Assembly (NCBI GenBank): GCA_028564705.1
Contig: JAPXFQ010002695.1
Span: forward strand, 62,001 to 126,000
Reading direction: 5' to 3'
Origin: Apricaphanius iberus
Taxonomy: Eukaryota; Chordata; Actinopteri; Cyprinodontiformes; Aphaniidae
Length of the DNA stretch: 64,000 nt
Part shown: positions 47,540-60,391 of the stretch, piece by piece
Layout: each line of letters starts with the position of its first letter
Position numbering within the stretch: the stretch's first letter is position 1
Position numbers and translations under genes: made by a program
The notes under the pieces: model-generated
Seen by the model: only the letters and a program-made list of their open reading frames with translations
Told to the model about the DNA's origin: nothing
Databases searched by the model: none

Positions 47540-50500
47540 TCACATGATCGGACAGCTCTCCATCCTGGATCCAGTCTGGAAGGAAAAGTTTGACAAAGTC
47601 AGGAGAGAAAGCCTTCACTGATGCTTAAAACCAGAGCCGGCCCAAGTCACAAGCTAACTAAGCGGTTCCTTAGGGCCCCACAAACCGATAAACAGATGTT
47701 GGAATTTATGAAAATATGAATATTACTCCATTTGATTAAGTTTTGTTTCACTGTAGATTATTTAAAAATGTTCAATTGCTTGAATTTTTATGCAGTAACC
47801 AGGCGAGTTTCTTTGTGACTAATTCTTTCATTGATATTTTGTTAAATTAAAATCATATGTATTTTTTTATGTTGCTAAAATATTTACATAAAATACATTT
47901 AAATGAATAAAAATGTACATACAGTACCTTTTAATTTAGATTTTTTTATATTTAACACTTTAAATTATATTAAAATAACATTTAAATACTTTTTAATATT
48001 CATTGTTAGATTGTTGTGTTACAGTTCATAACTTTTCTACTTTGTTTGAGCTTCAGATTGTCTCAGATAACATGAATAATTGCCTGTGATTGATTTTTAG
48101 GATCAGCCAAATAAACTCTGCCTATTTTCCCAGATTAGTCCAGGGCCCGTATCCGGAAAGAATCTGAGAATCCTCTCAGAGAGCTCCTAACTTAACCTAA
48201 AAATTGGAAAATCCCATTTTAGTGAGGAGGCGTGGATGACCCCGTTGCTGGGTATGAGACATCATTTCAAAAGTCGTGATTGGTTGGTCCTACAAGTTTG
48301 ATGAAAATGAACTTTTGGTGATAATGAGCAAAGGATGTACCCTCAAATCAATAAACATAATTCTACACTCTAATCTTATGCAGACTGTAATTGTGAATAA
48401 TATTTCACATTCAAGAAAATATCTGGAAAATGAATAGTAAGCTGTAGGGGTTATAGCCTAACATTAGAATCTAAAATATGTGAAACTTAAGCTCATTACA
48501 CCCTGTTTAAATAATGATTCAAGTCTTATTTGCTCATATTAATATCCTAGCTGGCATATTTTGTACTATATGGACCCCATTGGAAACAAGATGGCCGATC
48601 TCAAGGGGCTGTCCTTAATGAAGTAGACATTGCAATGTTACAACTCAGTGTGGTCTTAACGAGGGTAACACGGCTCAGCTTTTATCAATGATTGCTGGCT
48701 GGTCTATTTATGAAGGCTTGTTAACAAATATCCTACAAACACAGCTGCTTAGGGGAACTCCTAAGCCGCTAAAAGTCCTCTTCCCTGCTCTTAGCAGATC
48801 TCAACTTAGGAGCCCTTTTAAGCGCTAGGAATCTTGAGGAATAGCTTTTATATTAACTGAGATTTTCGTGTCACTTTTAGGGGAAATTCTAAGAAAACAT
48901 CATGACTCTGAGAATTTTCTTAGAATTTGGCCGCCAGGAGCCACTTTTTGCATAGAAATGTACCTTGCGAGGTGTGCTGGTGCTGAACACGTACGACTGC
49001 GGCAGCAATCCTTCGGAGATTCCTCCGCTGCGGAACGAGCGCGACGCAGACGACACCGAGCAGTTGCTGGATTTGTCAGACGGGAGTCCGCAGGAGCCGC
49101 AGACGACTGTCCGGCTGCGCAGGTTGTACTCGCCGTCTGCGCAGGTGCTGTGAGCCACCTGCTGGAGGGGAAAAGGGAATGCAACCAGGACGGGTGAAGC
49201 GTAAGAAACTGACCGTCTGACTAGATGTCTTAAAGTTCACGTCTGTTCCTGCGATGCTCCTCTCACCATGTCTTCATCCTCATCTTCAAGCTGGGTGCGG
49301 GTTACCTTCCTCATGGCCATCTCCTAAACGAGAACCCCTTTTTGTCATAAACTTGCTGTCTTTGCAGAAACTCTGCAGCTTTCACATCCTCCAGCTGCTG
49401 GATGTCACTACCTCTCCGCCGGCGCTGATCAGAGTGGTCTGGAACTGGTCTCCGGTTCCCCAGGACGGCTGGGTCTTCCACACCAGGTCCGAAGGAGGAC
49501 TGTGGACTCCTCCACCGTTAGAAGCCCAGATCTGACCACAGACGACACAGCAGTTAAAACACCTGGCAGAGCTGACTGGGTGGTGGGTTTGCAGAATAAT
49601 ACTGCGGCTAACCGTGACTCTCTGACCGGCCTTCAGGGTGAATTTAGCCGGGAACTTGAAGACGATCGGAGGGTTGGAGCCAATCTGCCGCTTCAGCTGC
49701 CAGTTCCCCAGATTCTGATCCTGCAGGAAAGACGAGAGAAACAGGACAAGAAAGTTCAACAAAAGATCTCAGACAGCAACCTGATACCGTCCAATGGTTG
49801 TTATCGGGGGAGGGGACAATCAGGAACTGACAGAACTGTTTCTAAATCCTGCATTGTTTTTTTCTTAGCCCTAAATCATATAAAGCACCTTGAATTACCA
49901 TGTGTTGAAAGTGTGCTATAAAATTGCCTTGCCTTGAAGGCTGTTCAAAAAAGACTGAAATGGAAGATAAAGCAGGGAAAAGAAGCCTACAGGAGGAAAA
50001 TGGAACTACAACTACGGAAGGAAAACGTCAGAGGGGTGTGGAACAGCCTGAAGACAATTTCTGGACAAAAACAAACCTCCAGCTAACTGGTTGCAGGAGG
50101 TTGGAGGTGGGTGAACAACCTAAATAAACATTTTAATGTGTTTGACTTGCCAAGCGCCCTTCCTCCATTAATAAAATGTGTCTGCTGCCATTTTCCTCTG
50201 AGATAGATAAGTGAGAAAAATTTTTTTGTAGCCAGCAAGTAATTCCGCTGACCTGGTAGCAGTCTATTTGCTCTAGCTTAGCATAAACCAAGGTAAGTTA
50301 ATGGGAACTACTAGCAGTTTCTTTAAATTACATGGGTTTATGCCAAGCTGAAGCAAACGGACTGCTGGAAATGAATCAGAGCTACTAGCTTGCTAGCAGT
50401 TCCCCGTTCACTTACACTGGTTTATGCTAAGCTTAAGCAAACGCATTGCTATGAATGAATGGGAACTACTACCATGCTAGCAGTTCCCGTTCACTGACAA

Positions 50501-53500
50501 TGTTTTTTTGCTAAACTAAAACAAACGACAGCTGCAAACGAATGGGAACTACTAGCATTCTGGCAGTTTTTATTGATTTCCTTTGGTTTATATTGTCTGC
50601 TTTGGTGAAGCAGACAATTTGTCTATCTTTAAAACTAGGCTAAAAACTTTCCTCTTTGACAAAGCTTACAGTTAGAGATATGTTTATAGGTAGTTAGAGT
50701 CAGGTTAGACAGGTAGATAGGAAGAGACGGGTTAATGTTAGTAGTCAGGCAGAGTGTCAAAAGTTAGGAAGAGATAGAGTAGCTAGGTAGAGATAGATTA
50801 ATGTAAGCCAGGTAAAGATCCGGAGCCGGTCGCGGCTTACCGCCGCGGAAGAAATGTGCCCCACAGGGGCCAGCCAGCGCCGGAGAGAGGTCCCTCAAGG
50901 GGATCCTCCCGCACAGTGCGGCCGCCCATTACCTGCCGGGTTGAATCCCCCGGGCAGACTGTGCGGACCCCACCCGTTTATCTCTTAAACGTTTCTCGCC
51001 CTCTTCAACTCTGTCCTCTCAGTTCTGTCTATTTTTCCTTAAGATAGTTGTCGACTATCGGTCTCGTGCCGGTATTTAGCCTTAGATGGAGTTTACCACC
51101 CACTTTGGGCTGCATTCTCAAACAACCCGACTCCGAGAAGACCCCGGCATGACGGGGGCCGTTACCGGCCCTACACCGTCCACGGGTCAGGAGGACTCAG
51201 ACAGAGTGTTGGTAGCCAGGTCTCCTAGTAGCTAGGAGACAGGTTAATGTTAGTAGCTATGCTGCTTTAGGCTGTTGGAGGACATTATTAGGGTCTGTTC
51301 CTACTTTCTCTCCTACTTCTCCCCAACTGCATGATGTGCTGTCAATTCAAGCACTAACCTGTTTTCTATTATAGTAGGTGCTCCGGATTAGCCCTGCTTG
51401 ACGACCCTGACTAAGATGGCATTGCAGTGACGGAAAATTCTCCACGTCCTGCAACAAACTTCTGCATCAGTTCTATTGCTCTTTCTGTGTCTCTGTTATG
51501 TATTCTCCAAGCCACAGACGGTCGCGGCAGATAACCGCTTGTGCTGAGCCTGGTTCTGCCGGAGGTTTCTTCCTGTTAAAAGGGAGTTTTTCCTTCCCAC
51601 TGTCGCTGCATGCTTGCTCAGTATGAGGGATTGCTGAGAATTCCACGACGCAATCTTCTGTGGTTCTGTAATTTCTACACTAAACATTGTATTGTAATAA
51701 CTCTTTTTGTAAAGTGCCTTGAGATGACATCTGTTGTGAAATGGCGCTATATAAATAAACTGAATTGAATTGAAATTATAGTAAGCAAAAGGAACGGATT
51801 GCTATGAATGAATGGGAACTATACTCTTTTCACTTACAAGCACGTACATTAATACATTGCTAAGCTACAGCAAACGGACTGCTGTAAGTGAAAGGGAGAT
51901 ACTAGCATGCTAGCAGTTCCTATTATTTTACTTTGGTTTATACTAATCTGAGTGCTGTAAGTGAATGGGAACTACTTGTTTGTTCCCATTCACTTATATT
52001 GTATGTAGCACGTACATTAATAATTGCTAAGCTAAAGCAAACGGGCTGCTGCCAGATCAGGGTATTTACTGGTCTGGTTACAAAATGCTTTTTTCTCGCT
52101 TATTGAACTCTCGGGAATATGGCAAGAAACAGATTTTTACTTCAGGGTGCTATATCCACTTAATGACAATCAGTTTTAACACGAGATGTTTGGGTTTTTT
52201 CTAACATTCGTACTGCATTGTTTCTGTAGCATTGATCTATTTGGCTCCAAAACAACCTGCTGACTATTAGGTTTGAGCTCAGATCTTTTCCTTCTGCATG
52301 TTGGCTTTAAAGTTCTGAAACAATTCACTAAAAATGGAAAATTATGAATCTGATTGAGACTTTGATGAAGAATATATGCATTAGTTACATCACAGTATCA
52401 TCAGTAAAAATGTTTAACTCATCATTTCTTGATCAACACTGTTGACGTCGGAGATAAAAGAGAGGGAGGCCAGGATGGTTCCCTGAAGAACACCTTTAGC
52501 TTTTCTAAACAGTAGCGACCCGCCCTCTCACCTCATCCGCTTTGTTGCTGAGTCGGACATACTTCCCGTCCAGGTCCACCTCGTCCACAGTGACCCGCCC
52601 GCTGGCGGAGGCCTGCTGGGTGATGCGGGTACGCGCCACGGCTCCGCCTGCGAAGCTGGAGGCCTCGCTGTCGGTGTCGTTGTGGCGGCGCCTCTTTGCA
52701 GGGGAGCTGCGAGCGCTGCCGTGGATCGAACGAGATTGGACCATGGAGGTCGAGGACCGACTTCCCGTCACCCTGGTGGGAGGGGGGCTTGGGGACAGAC
52801 GCAGCCTGCAGGGTGCGGATGTGAGGAAGATGAAAGGAGAAGATTACATCTGAAATATTACTCGCTTTCGGACTCTAGGAGCCTTCTTTAATTGCTGTAA
52901 CCTTTTCAGGAACCAGGCCATTTTTTTGCGCATTTAGAAAAGGATCACAACCCTCAGTTCCTATACAACCATTTTAGCTCCACTTTTGAAAAGAGTTCGA
53001 ACTGAGTTATTAAAAGTGCCCACTAAGAATTTGGTTCTTATGACTACCCTTCCTAGGGGAACTTTTTCAGATTCCATTTGCACTGGAGTCAGGGACCTAC
53101 ATAGAGATCGATGTCACAAAACCACCTGTTTTAAAAAGTTTTGTTACATTTTTTTCTAATTTTTGTTTTTTATGGTGTGGTCATAAAGGTTGAATATAGA
53201 ACATATTCATAAAAAGTTAAGTAAATAAACGGGGCTTTGAATGAGGAGCAGAATGAAAGTTTCCTTTTGAAATCTATTGTCACAAATTATCATCAAACTG
53301 CCATTCTACCTCATATCTATAGTCATAGCAAAAATAATGTGGAGAAATATAAATGTATTTCTGTCCATTATTTTTCCTTATATCTGTAGATCTAAAAATG
53401 AACGCAGTATCATTTTATGGAAAGCCAACAAACGGATTTCGGCCCAGGGCTCCAACTGTGGACAGTGTGGACAGCTGTCTCCGTTTTATAGTTAATTGTG

Positions 53501-56500
53501 GTGGTTTATGATAGTTTGGCAGTCATGAGAGTTGAAAATACTGAAAATAACTCGATTGCATTAAAAAAAGGCTCTTCATACTTGAGATGGGAACAGGTAC
53601 AACTTTCTTACAATAGATGCCTGTTGTCGTTAATTTGCATCATACTTAAAATGATATATTTTTTATGTGTTATGGTCTATTGAACTTTCACAACTTAATT
53701 TAGTCTCTATGGGTGAAGCCTACACTAGATGGACCCACATAAAACGTTTCTACGCCTTCAAACACACGCAGAAATGTTGACTTTCCTCCTGGATCGGTAA
53801 GCTAACTCCCTAGCTAACTTAACTCGCTAGCTAACAGAAACTAGAGTAGTTTTAGGTGAAGCCTAGACTAGATGGACCCACATAAAACATTTCTACGCCA
53901 TCAAACAAAAGCAGAAACGGCGACTTTCCTCCTGGATCGGTAAGCTAACTCACTAGCTAACTTAACTAGCTAGCTAACAGAAACTAGAGTAGTTTTAGGT
54001 GAAGCCTACACTAGATGGACCCACATAAAACATTTCTACGCCATCAAACACACGCAGAAACGGCGACTTTCCTCCTGGATCGGTAAGCTAACTCACTAGC
54101 TAACTTAACTAGCTAGCTAACAGAAACTAGAGTAGTTTTAGGTGAAGCCTACACTAGATGGACCCACATAAAACATTTCTACGCCATCAAACACGCAGAA
54201 ACAGATTTCCTCCTGGATCGGTAAGCTAACTCACTAGCTAACTTAACTCGCTAGCTAACAGAAACTAGAGTAGTTTTAGGTGAAGCCTACACTAGATGGA
54301 CCCACATAAAACATTTCTACGCCATCAAACACACGCAGAAACATCGACTTTCCTCCTGGATCGGTAAGCTAACTCCCTAGCTAACTTAACTCGCTAGCTA
54401 ACAGAAACTAGAGTAGTTTTAGGTGAAGCCTACACTAGATGGACCCACATAAAACATTTCTACGCCATCAAACACACGCAGAAACAGAGACTTTCCTCCT
54501 GGATCGGTAAGCTAACTCACTAGCTAACTTAACTAGCTAGCTAACAGAAACTAGAGTAGTTTTAGGTGAAGCCTACACTAGATGGACCCACATAAAACAT
54601 TTCTACGCCATCAAACACACGCAGAAACAGAGACTTTCCTCCTGGATCGGTAAGCTAACTCACTAGCTAACTTAACTAGCTAGCTAACAGAAACTAGAGT
54701 AGTTTTAGGTGAAGCCTACACTAGATGGACCACATAAAACATTTCTACACCATCAAACACACGCAGAAACGTAGACTTTCCTCCTGGATCGGTAAGCTAA
54801 CTCACTAGCTAACTTAGCTAGCTAGCTAACAGAAACTAGAGTAGTTTTAGGTGAAGCCCACACTAGATGGACCCACATAAAACATTTCTACGCCATCAAA
54901 CACACGCAGAAACGTAGACTTTCCTCCTGGATCGGTAAGCTAACTCACTACCTAACTTAACTAGCAAGCTAACAGAAACTAGAGTAGTTTTAGGTGAAGC
55001 CTACACTAGATGGACCACTTAAAACATTTCTACACCATCTGACACACTCAGAAACGTAGACTTTCCTCCTGGATCGGTAAGCTAACTCACCAGCTAACTT
55101 AGCTAGCTAGCTAACAGAAACTAGAGTAGTTTTAGGTGAAGCCTACACTAGATGGACCCACATAAAACATTTCTACGCCATCAAACACACGCAGAAACGT
55201 AGACTTTCCTCCTGGATCGGTAAGCTAACTCACTAGCTAACTTAACTAGCAAGCTAACAGAAACTAGAGTAGTTTTAGGTGAAGCCTACACTAGATGGAC
55301 CACATAAAACATTTCTACGCCATCAAACACACTCAGAAACGTAGACTTTCCTCCTGGATCGGTAAGCTAACTCACTAGCTAACTTAACTAGCTAGCTAAC
55401 AGAAACTAGAGTAGTTTTAGGTGAAGCCTACACTAGATGGACCCACATAAAACATTTCTACGCCATCAAACACACGCAGAAACGGAGACTTTCCTCCTGG
55501 ATCGGTAAGCTAACTCCCTAGCTAACTTAACTCGCTAGCTAACAGAAACTAGAGTAGTTTTAGGTGAAGCCTACACTAGATGGACCCACATAAAACATTT
55601 CTACGCCATCAAACACATGCAGAAACATCGACTTTCCTCCTGGATCGGTAAGCTAACTCACAGGACACAGTTCAGGCTGGTCACTGGACATATCGGCAGG
55701 CAACCCAACAGCTGGAATGACGTTGTTATTGTCGTAACTACAATCAAAAACACACTAGATGTCGCTATCATGCTCACGTTCCTTATACAACCTTTAAGAG
55801 GCGTAAATCTAGCAAGGGGCAGAGCTTATGAGATCACCAAAGAGCCTGCCTCGGAGTAGTAGCTAAAACGGTTCTAGGAACTGAGGGCCGTGGTCCCCAG
55901 TTCTTATCTGTCCCAATGCGGCAAAAGAAAAGGCCTGGTTCCTGAAAAGGTTCCCGTAACTACAAGGTTTCCGCGCCGGCTGGAGGCGTACCTCTCCTCC
56001 TCTCCCTCCAGCAGCTTCCTGTAGGCGCAGATCTCCATGTCCAGAGCCAGCTTCACATCCAGGAGCTCCTGATACTCGTCCAGCTGCTGCTGCATCCTCT
56101 GCCTCATCTCCGCCATCTCCCTGTCCTTTTCTCCCAGCAGGCGACGGGTGGTGTCCCGCTCCCGGGACAGAGCGTCCTCCAGCTCCCTCAGCCTCGCCTC
56201 GCGAGCCGCCAGCTGGATCAGACAGAGAGTCCTTCAGGTGATGCCCTCATTGGTTTCTGAGCGTTCCCTGACGTCATGGTGCGGAGTGTGAGGACCTGTT
56301 TCTGCAGCTGGCTGAGCTGAGCAGACGTGGACTCCAGGCGGCTCCTTGTTTGCTGCAGCTCCTCGTGCGCGGCCCCGACCAGGTGGCTGCTCCTGTCCGC
56401 CGACTGACGAGCACTCTCCAGCTGCCGGACGGAAACATGAAGGAGGATTAGTGAGAAATACAGACTCTAGCCTTCCTATGTTCCACTGATTTCTAATTCA

Positions 56501-56999
56501 GGTTCATGGTTCTATGGATCTGGAAATAATCATAAATCATGTTTTATTTCTGCACAGATCCCACCACGACTGAGGCCTGGACCTAGATCTCCTGCTGTCT
56601 TTGGGTTCTTGGTTCTGAGCTGGTTTGGACCGAGCCTTGAAGGTGATCTACCTTTGAGTTGTAGGTCTTTCCTAGCTCCTCCTTGTACATTTTAATCTGC
56701 AGCTCATGCTGGCCGCGCATGTCCGCCAGAGCTTCGGCCAGTTTGCTCTCAAAGTCCTGCTGGTGACCGTTATCCAGCTCCACCATCCGAGATTCGTGGC
56801 GTCTTTTTGTCTCCCGCAGCTCCTGGTGAAGAATCAAAAAATTTAAAATAATCTGCTGAGCACATCAATAAACATTCATGTTTTAATTAAATAAAACCAA
56901 ATGTGACCCAACTCACACAAAAACCAACAACAAAAAACTGAAATACTAGTCCTTCTACTACTACTACTACTACTACTACTACTAATAATAATAATAATA

Positions 57000-57067
<68 letters not shown>

Positions 57068-57431
57068 ATTCAACTGAAAGAAAATATGCAAAATAATGCA
57101 AATAAAATGTAAAAATAACACAATTTTTACCACTACTTCTACTAATAATAATAATAATAAATAATAAACACAAAATACGAGCAAAAAAAACCAAATCAAT
57201 GAAACAATTATTATTGCTATAAATAAATACAAAACACAAAATATTAAAAAATAATGACTAAAATAAAAACTAAAATAACAAAAATATACTTCTATAAATA
57301 TAAATACTATTACTTTTACTACTGATAATAATAATAATCATCATGATCATTATTATTAACAAAAAACTAAATATAAAAAATAATGCAAAAATGTAAGATA
57401 ACAGAATTATTACTACTACTACTACCTCTAC

Positions 57432-57485
<54 letters not shown>

Positions 57486-60356
57486 AACAGAAACAATAAA
57501 TATATGAAATAAGGCAAATAAAATGTATAAAGAACAGAATTATTTCCACTTATTAATGATAATTAATTAATAATAATCAATAATAATAATAAACACAAAA
57601 TACAAGCAAAACAAAACAAATCAATGGAAGCATTATTATTGCTATAAATAAATACAAAACACAAAATATGAAAAAATAATGACTAAAATAAAAACAAAAA
57701 TAACAGAAATATACTTCCAGTATTACTACTATAACTACTACTAATAAAGATGATTATAAAAAATATAAATAAATAATAAAAAGAAGTATTATAATAATTT
57801 TCTTCTGGGATCAATAAAATATTTTTGAATTGAATAATAATAATAATCCTAATAGGAAAATTGATCCAAAACTATGCTTTGGGATAAAATAAAACTAAAA
57901 AATGACAAATTAGAAAATAAATACAAAAATGCGTAAAAAGACTATAAATAAAATAAAATTTTACAATTATAGAAATTTCAAAGTAGTAAATGTATAAATC
58001 AATTTATGAATGTGACAAACAAAATAAATGAACAGTAAAGTGTAATGTTAAAAAAAACACTTGAACCTCGGAGTGAAGGTTCTTCTGAAAGTCCAGCTCC
58101 TCTTTGAGAGTCTGGATCCGGTTCTCTCCATCCACCCTCCTCAGCATCTCGTCCTGCAGCTGCTTCTTGGCATCGCCCAAACTGGTTTCCAGCTGAGACA
58201 GAAGACTGGGTCAGAACCTTCTCCACACGATGCAACACCGACTCTGACTCAGCCAGAAGGGTAGCAGAGAGGCTGAGGAGTCCTACCTTGGCGACCTGGG
58301 CCTTCAGGTCCCGGTTCTCCACATCCAGGTTCCGTTTCTCCCCCAGGGCCGTCGTCAGAGAGGCTTCCTTGGAGTTCAGCAGAGCCTCCAGGTCTCTGAG
58401 CCTCTGCAAGGCTGCTGCCAGCTCCGACTCCTTCTTGGTGTTCCTAAAAACGACACAAACAGCTGTGAGTCCTGAGTGTAGTTCGGTGCGGAATGAGACC
58501 GTGGTCTGGATGAAACGCCGGTGGAACCAGAACCACAGCTGTTTTCCCCTGACTGGCCACTGAGGGCCGGGAGAAGGATCTCTGGTTCCTGCCGTGCTTT
58601 GGGTCCATCACGAGGGCTTTAGCTCTGAAATCATGGAGCTACAGATAGCTTTTAATGTCTCTGGTATCGTCACCAGTTTAAACAGCTTCCTGTAGGACAA
58701 GTAAACTGGGAAGCTTGACCAGGTACCGGTTAATGATCTGAGTCTAACTGCTGCTGTGGAGATTTCTGATAGAAGAACACAGAATCTAACAGACATGAAA
58801 GCAGAAACAAATACCACTTTTCTTACCTCTGCTACCTTTCTCTCCTACTACTCTCCAGATGTATTATTTCCTGTTATCTCGGCTGTTACCTTGTTTTCTC
58901 TCAGTGTTTTTCTCCCCATAGAAGCTCCACCTGGTCTGCTATCCTGCTCGGCTGTGACGTCTTGTTGGAGGGAGGCTGGGATGATGCTCCCAGTAACTCA
59001 ACAACCTCCATGTCCTGTTGTCGAACTTTTTATTTTCATTAACATATAAAGGACTCTTACATCAGTTCTTCTGTTCTTTCTTTATCTCTTCTCTGCCTTC
59101 TTAAACTCCCAGACACAATGTCTCAACTCATTCTGCTGGGATTCCTTACAAAGAAAACTTTTAACTCATTGGAATAGTTTGTATAATTTTATTGAAATTA
59201 CTTTTCTTGTACCTTAGAGTTGACATCTGTTGTGAATCGGCGCTCTATAAATAAACTGAATTGAATTGAAAGTAGGGATGTACGATACGGATACTTGAAT
59301 CTGAGTTCGAGCCGGTGCTTCTACCACACAAAAAAATGCAGTGAATTGGAAGACAGGTTTTAATTTTTTTCTCTTCTTATTACAACAAATGATGGTGAAT
59401 CCGATGCTAAATAAAATAGCGACAAAAATGGACACAAAACAAACATTTCTAATGAAAGATAAGATAAGATGAGTTTCCCCATTTCCATTATTGGTTAATG
59501 GAATCGGTATCGATACCGATACAAGTACATTAGAATGGTATCGGCCCTGATACCTGGTACTGGTATAATTATCGGTGCATCCCTAATTGAAAGCATAAAA
59601 TTAAAACTCTTTCTTTTTTTTTCAAGACAGTTGCTTAGAAATACCTGTAACTATGTTTTATTGCGCCTGATCGACTAAATTAATGAACAACAAAATGGCA
59701 AATGTTGTTGAAATGCAAAAAAAAAAAAAAAAAATGCCCTAAATTAGGGAATCACAGATACCATTATTGGCATCGGGTATCATGAACCGATACTTAAAAA
59801 TGTGGAAAATCTGCAATAATTTCACAGCAAATGTTTGTTTCTCTTGAACATTTAGTTTTGTTGTCATTTTTATGATTTTTTTTTTTTTTATCTAATCCAC
59901 CATCATTTGTTGTAACAAACAGGGCAGAAAATAAAACCTCTCCTCCAATTCATAGCATTTTTTTTGTGTGGTAGAAGTATCGGCATTGGTACTCGGTATC
60001 TGCAGCTACTCAGATCCAAGTATTGGCTTTAAAAACATGGTGTCGTTGCAAACCTACCCTATAAAGTATCATAAATGTTGAGATTTTTAATTATTTTTCC
60101 AACCAAAGCTGAATGAAATCCTATCAGGTGACATAAAGAAAAAAAAAGAAGATCTATTTTCAACCCAGGGAGTGGGGTGGGGGACATGGCCCCGCCCGGT
60201 CACCCCTCAGCTCCGCCCCTGTGAAACAGAACCAGAGGAACGCCTTCGGTGCAGATGACTCACAGTCCACGGCGCTGGCAACCTAACCACAAGCCACAGC
60301 ATGACAACTAAACACACACAACGTATTTAGTCGTCATGGCAACAACTTGGACCCAC

Positions 60357-60391
<35 letters not shown>

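Larger units (their letters stand above)
50200..52045. repeat. Degenerate GCTAGCAGTTCCC repeat array, split by a LINE
   Basis: Irregular units containing GAATGGGAACTACTAGCA, GCTAGCAGTTCCC, TTCACTTACA and GCTAAGCTAAAGCAAACG occur at 50220-50590 and resume at 51780-52045. The LINE 3' end at 50590-51775 separates them, so the array was once continuous. Confidence 0.65.

Noticed and set aside
50856..51047. 63-codon open frame in the GC-rich patch of lmna intron 7
   Set aside because: It lies wholly in the antisense 28S rRNA segment.
56876..57239. Open frames with long Ile or Asn runs
   Set aside because: They are translations of ATT/TTA trinucleotide arrays within lmna intron 3.
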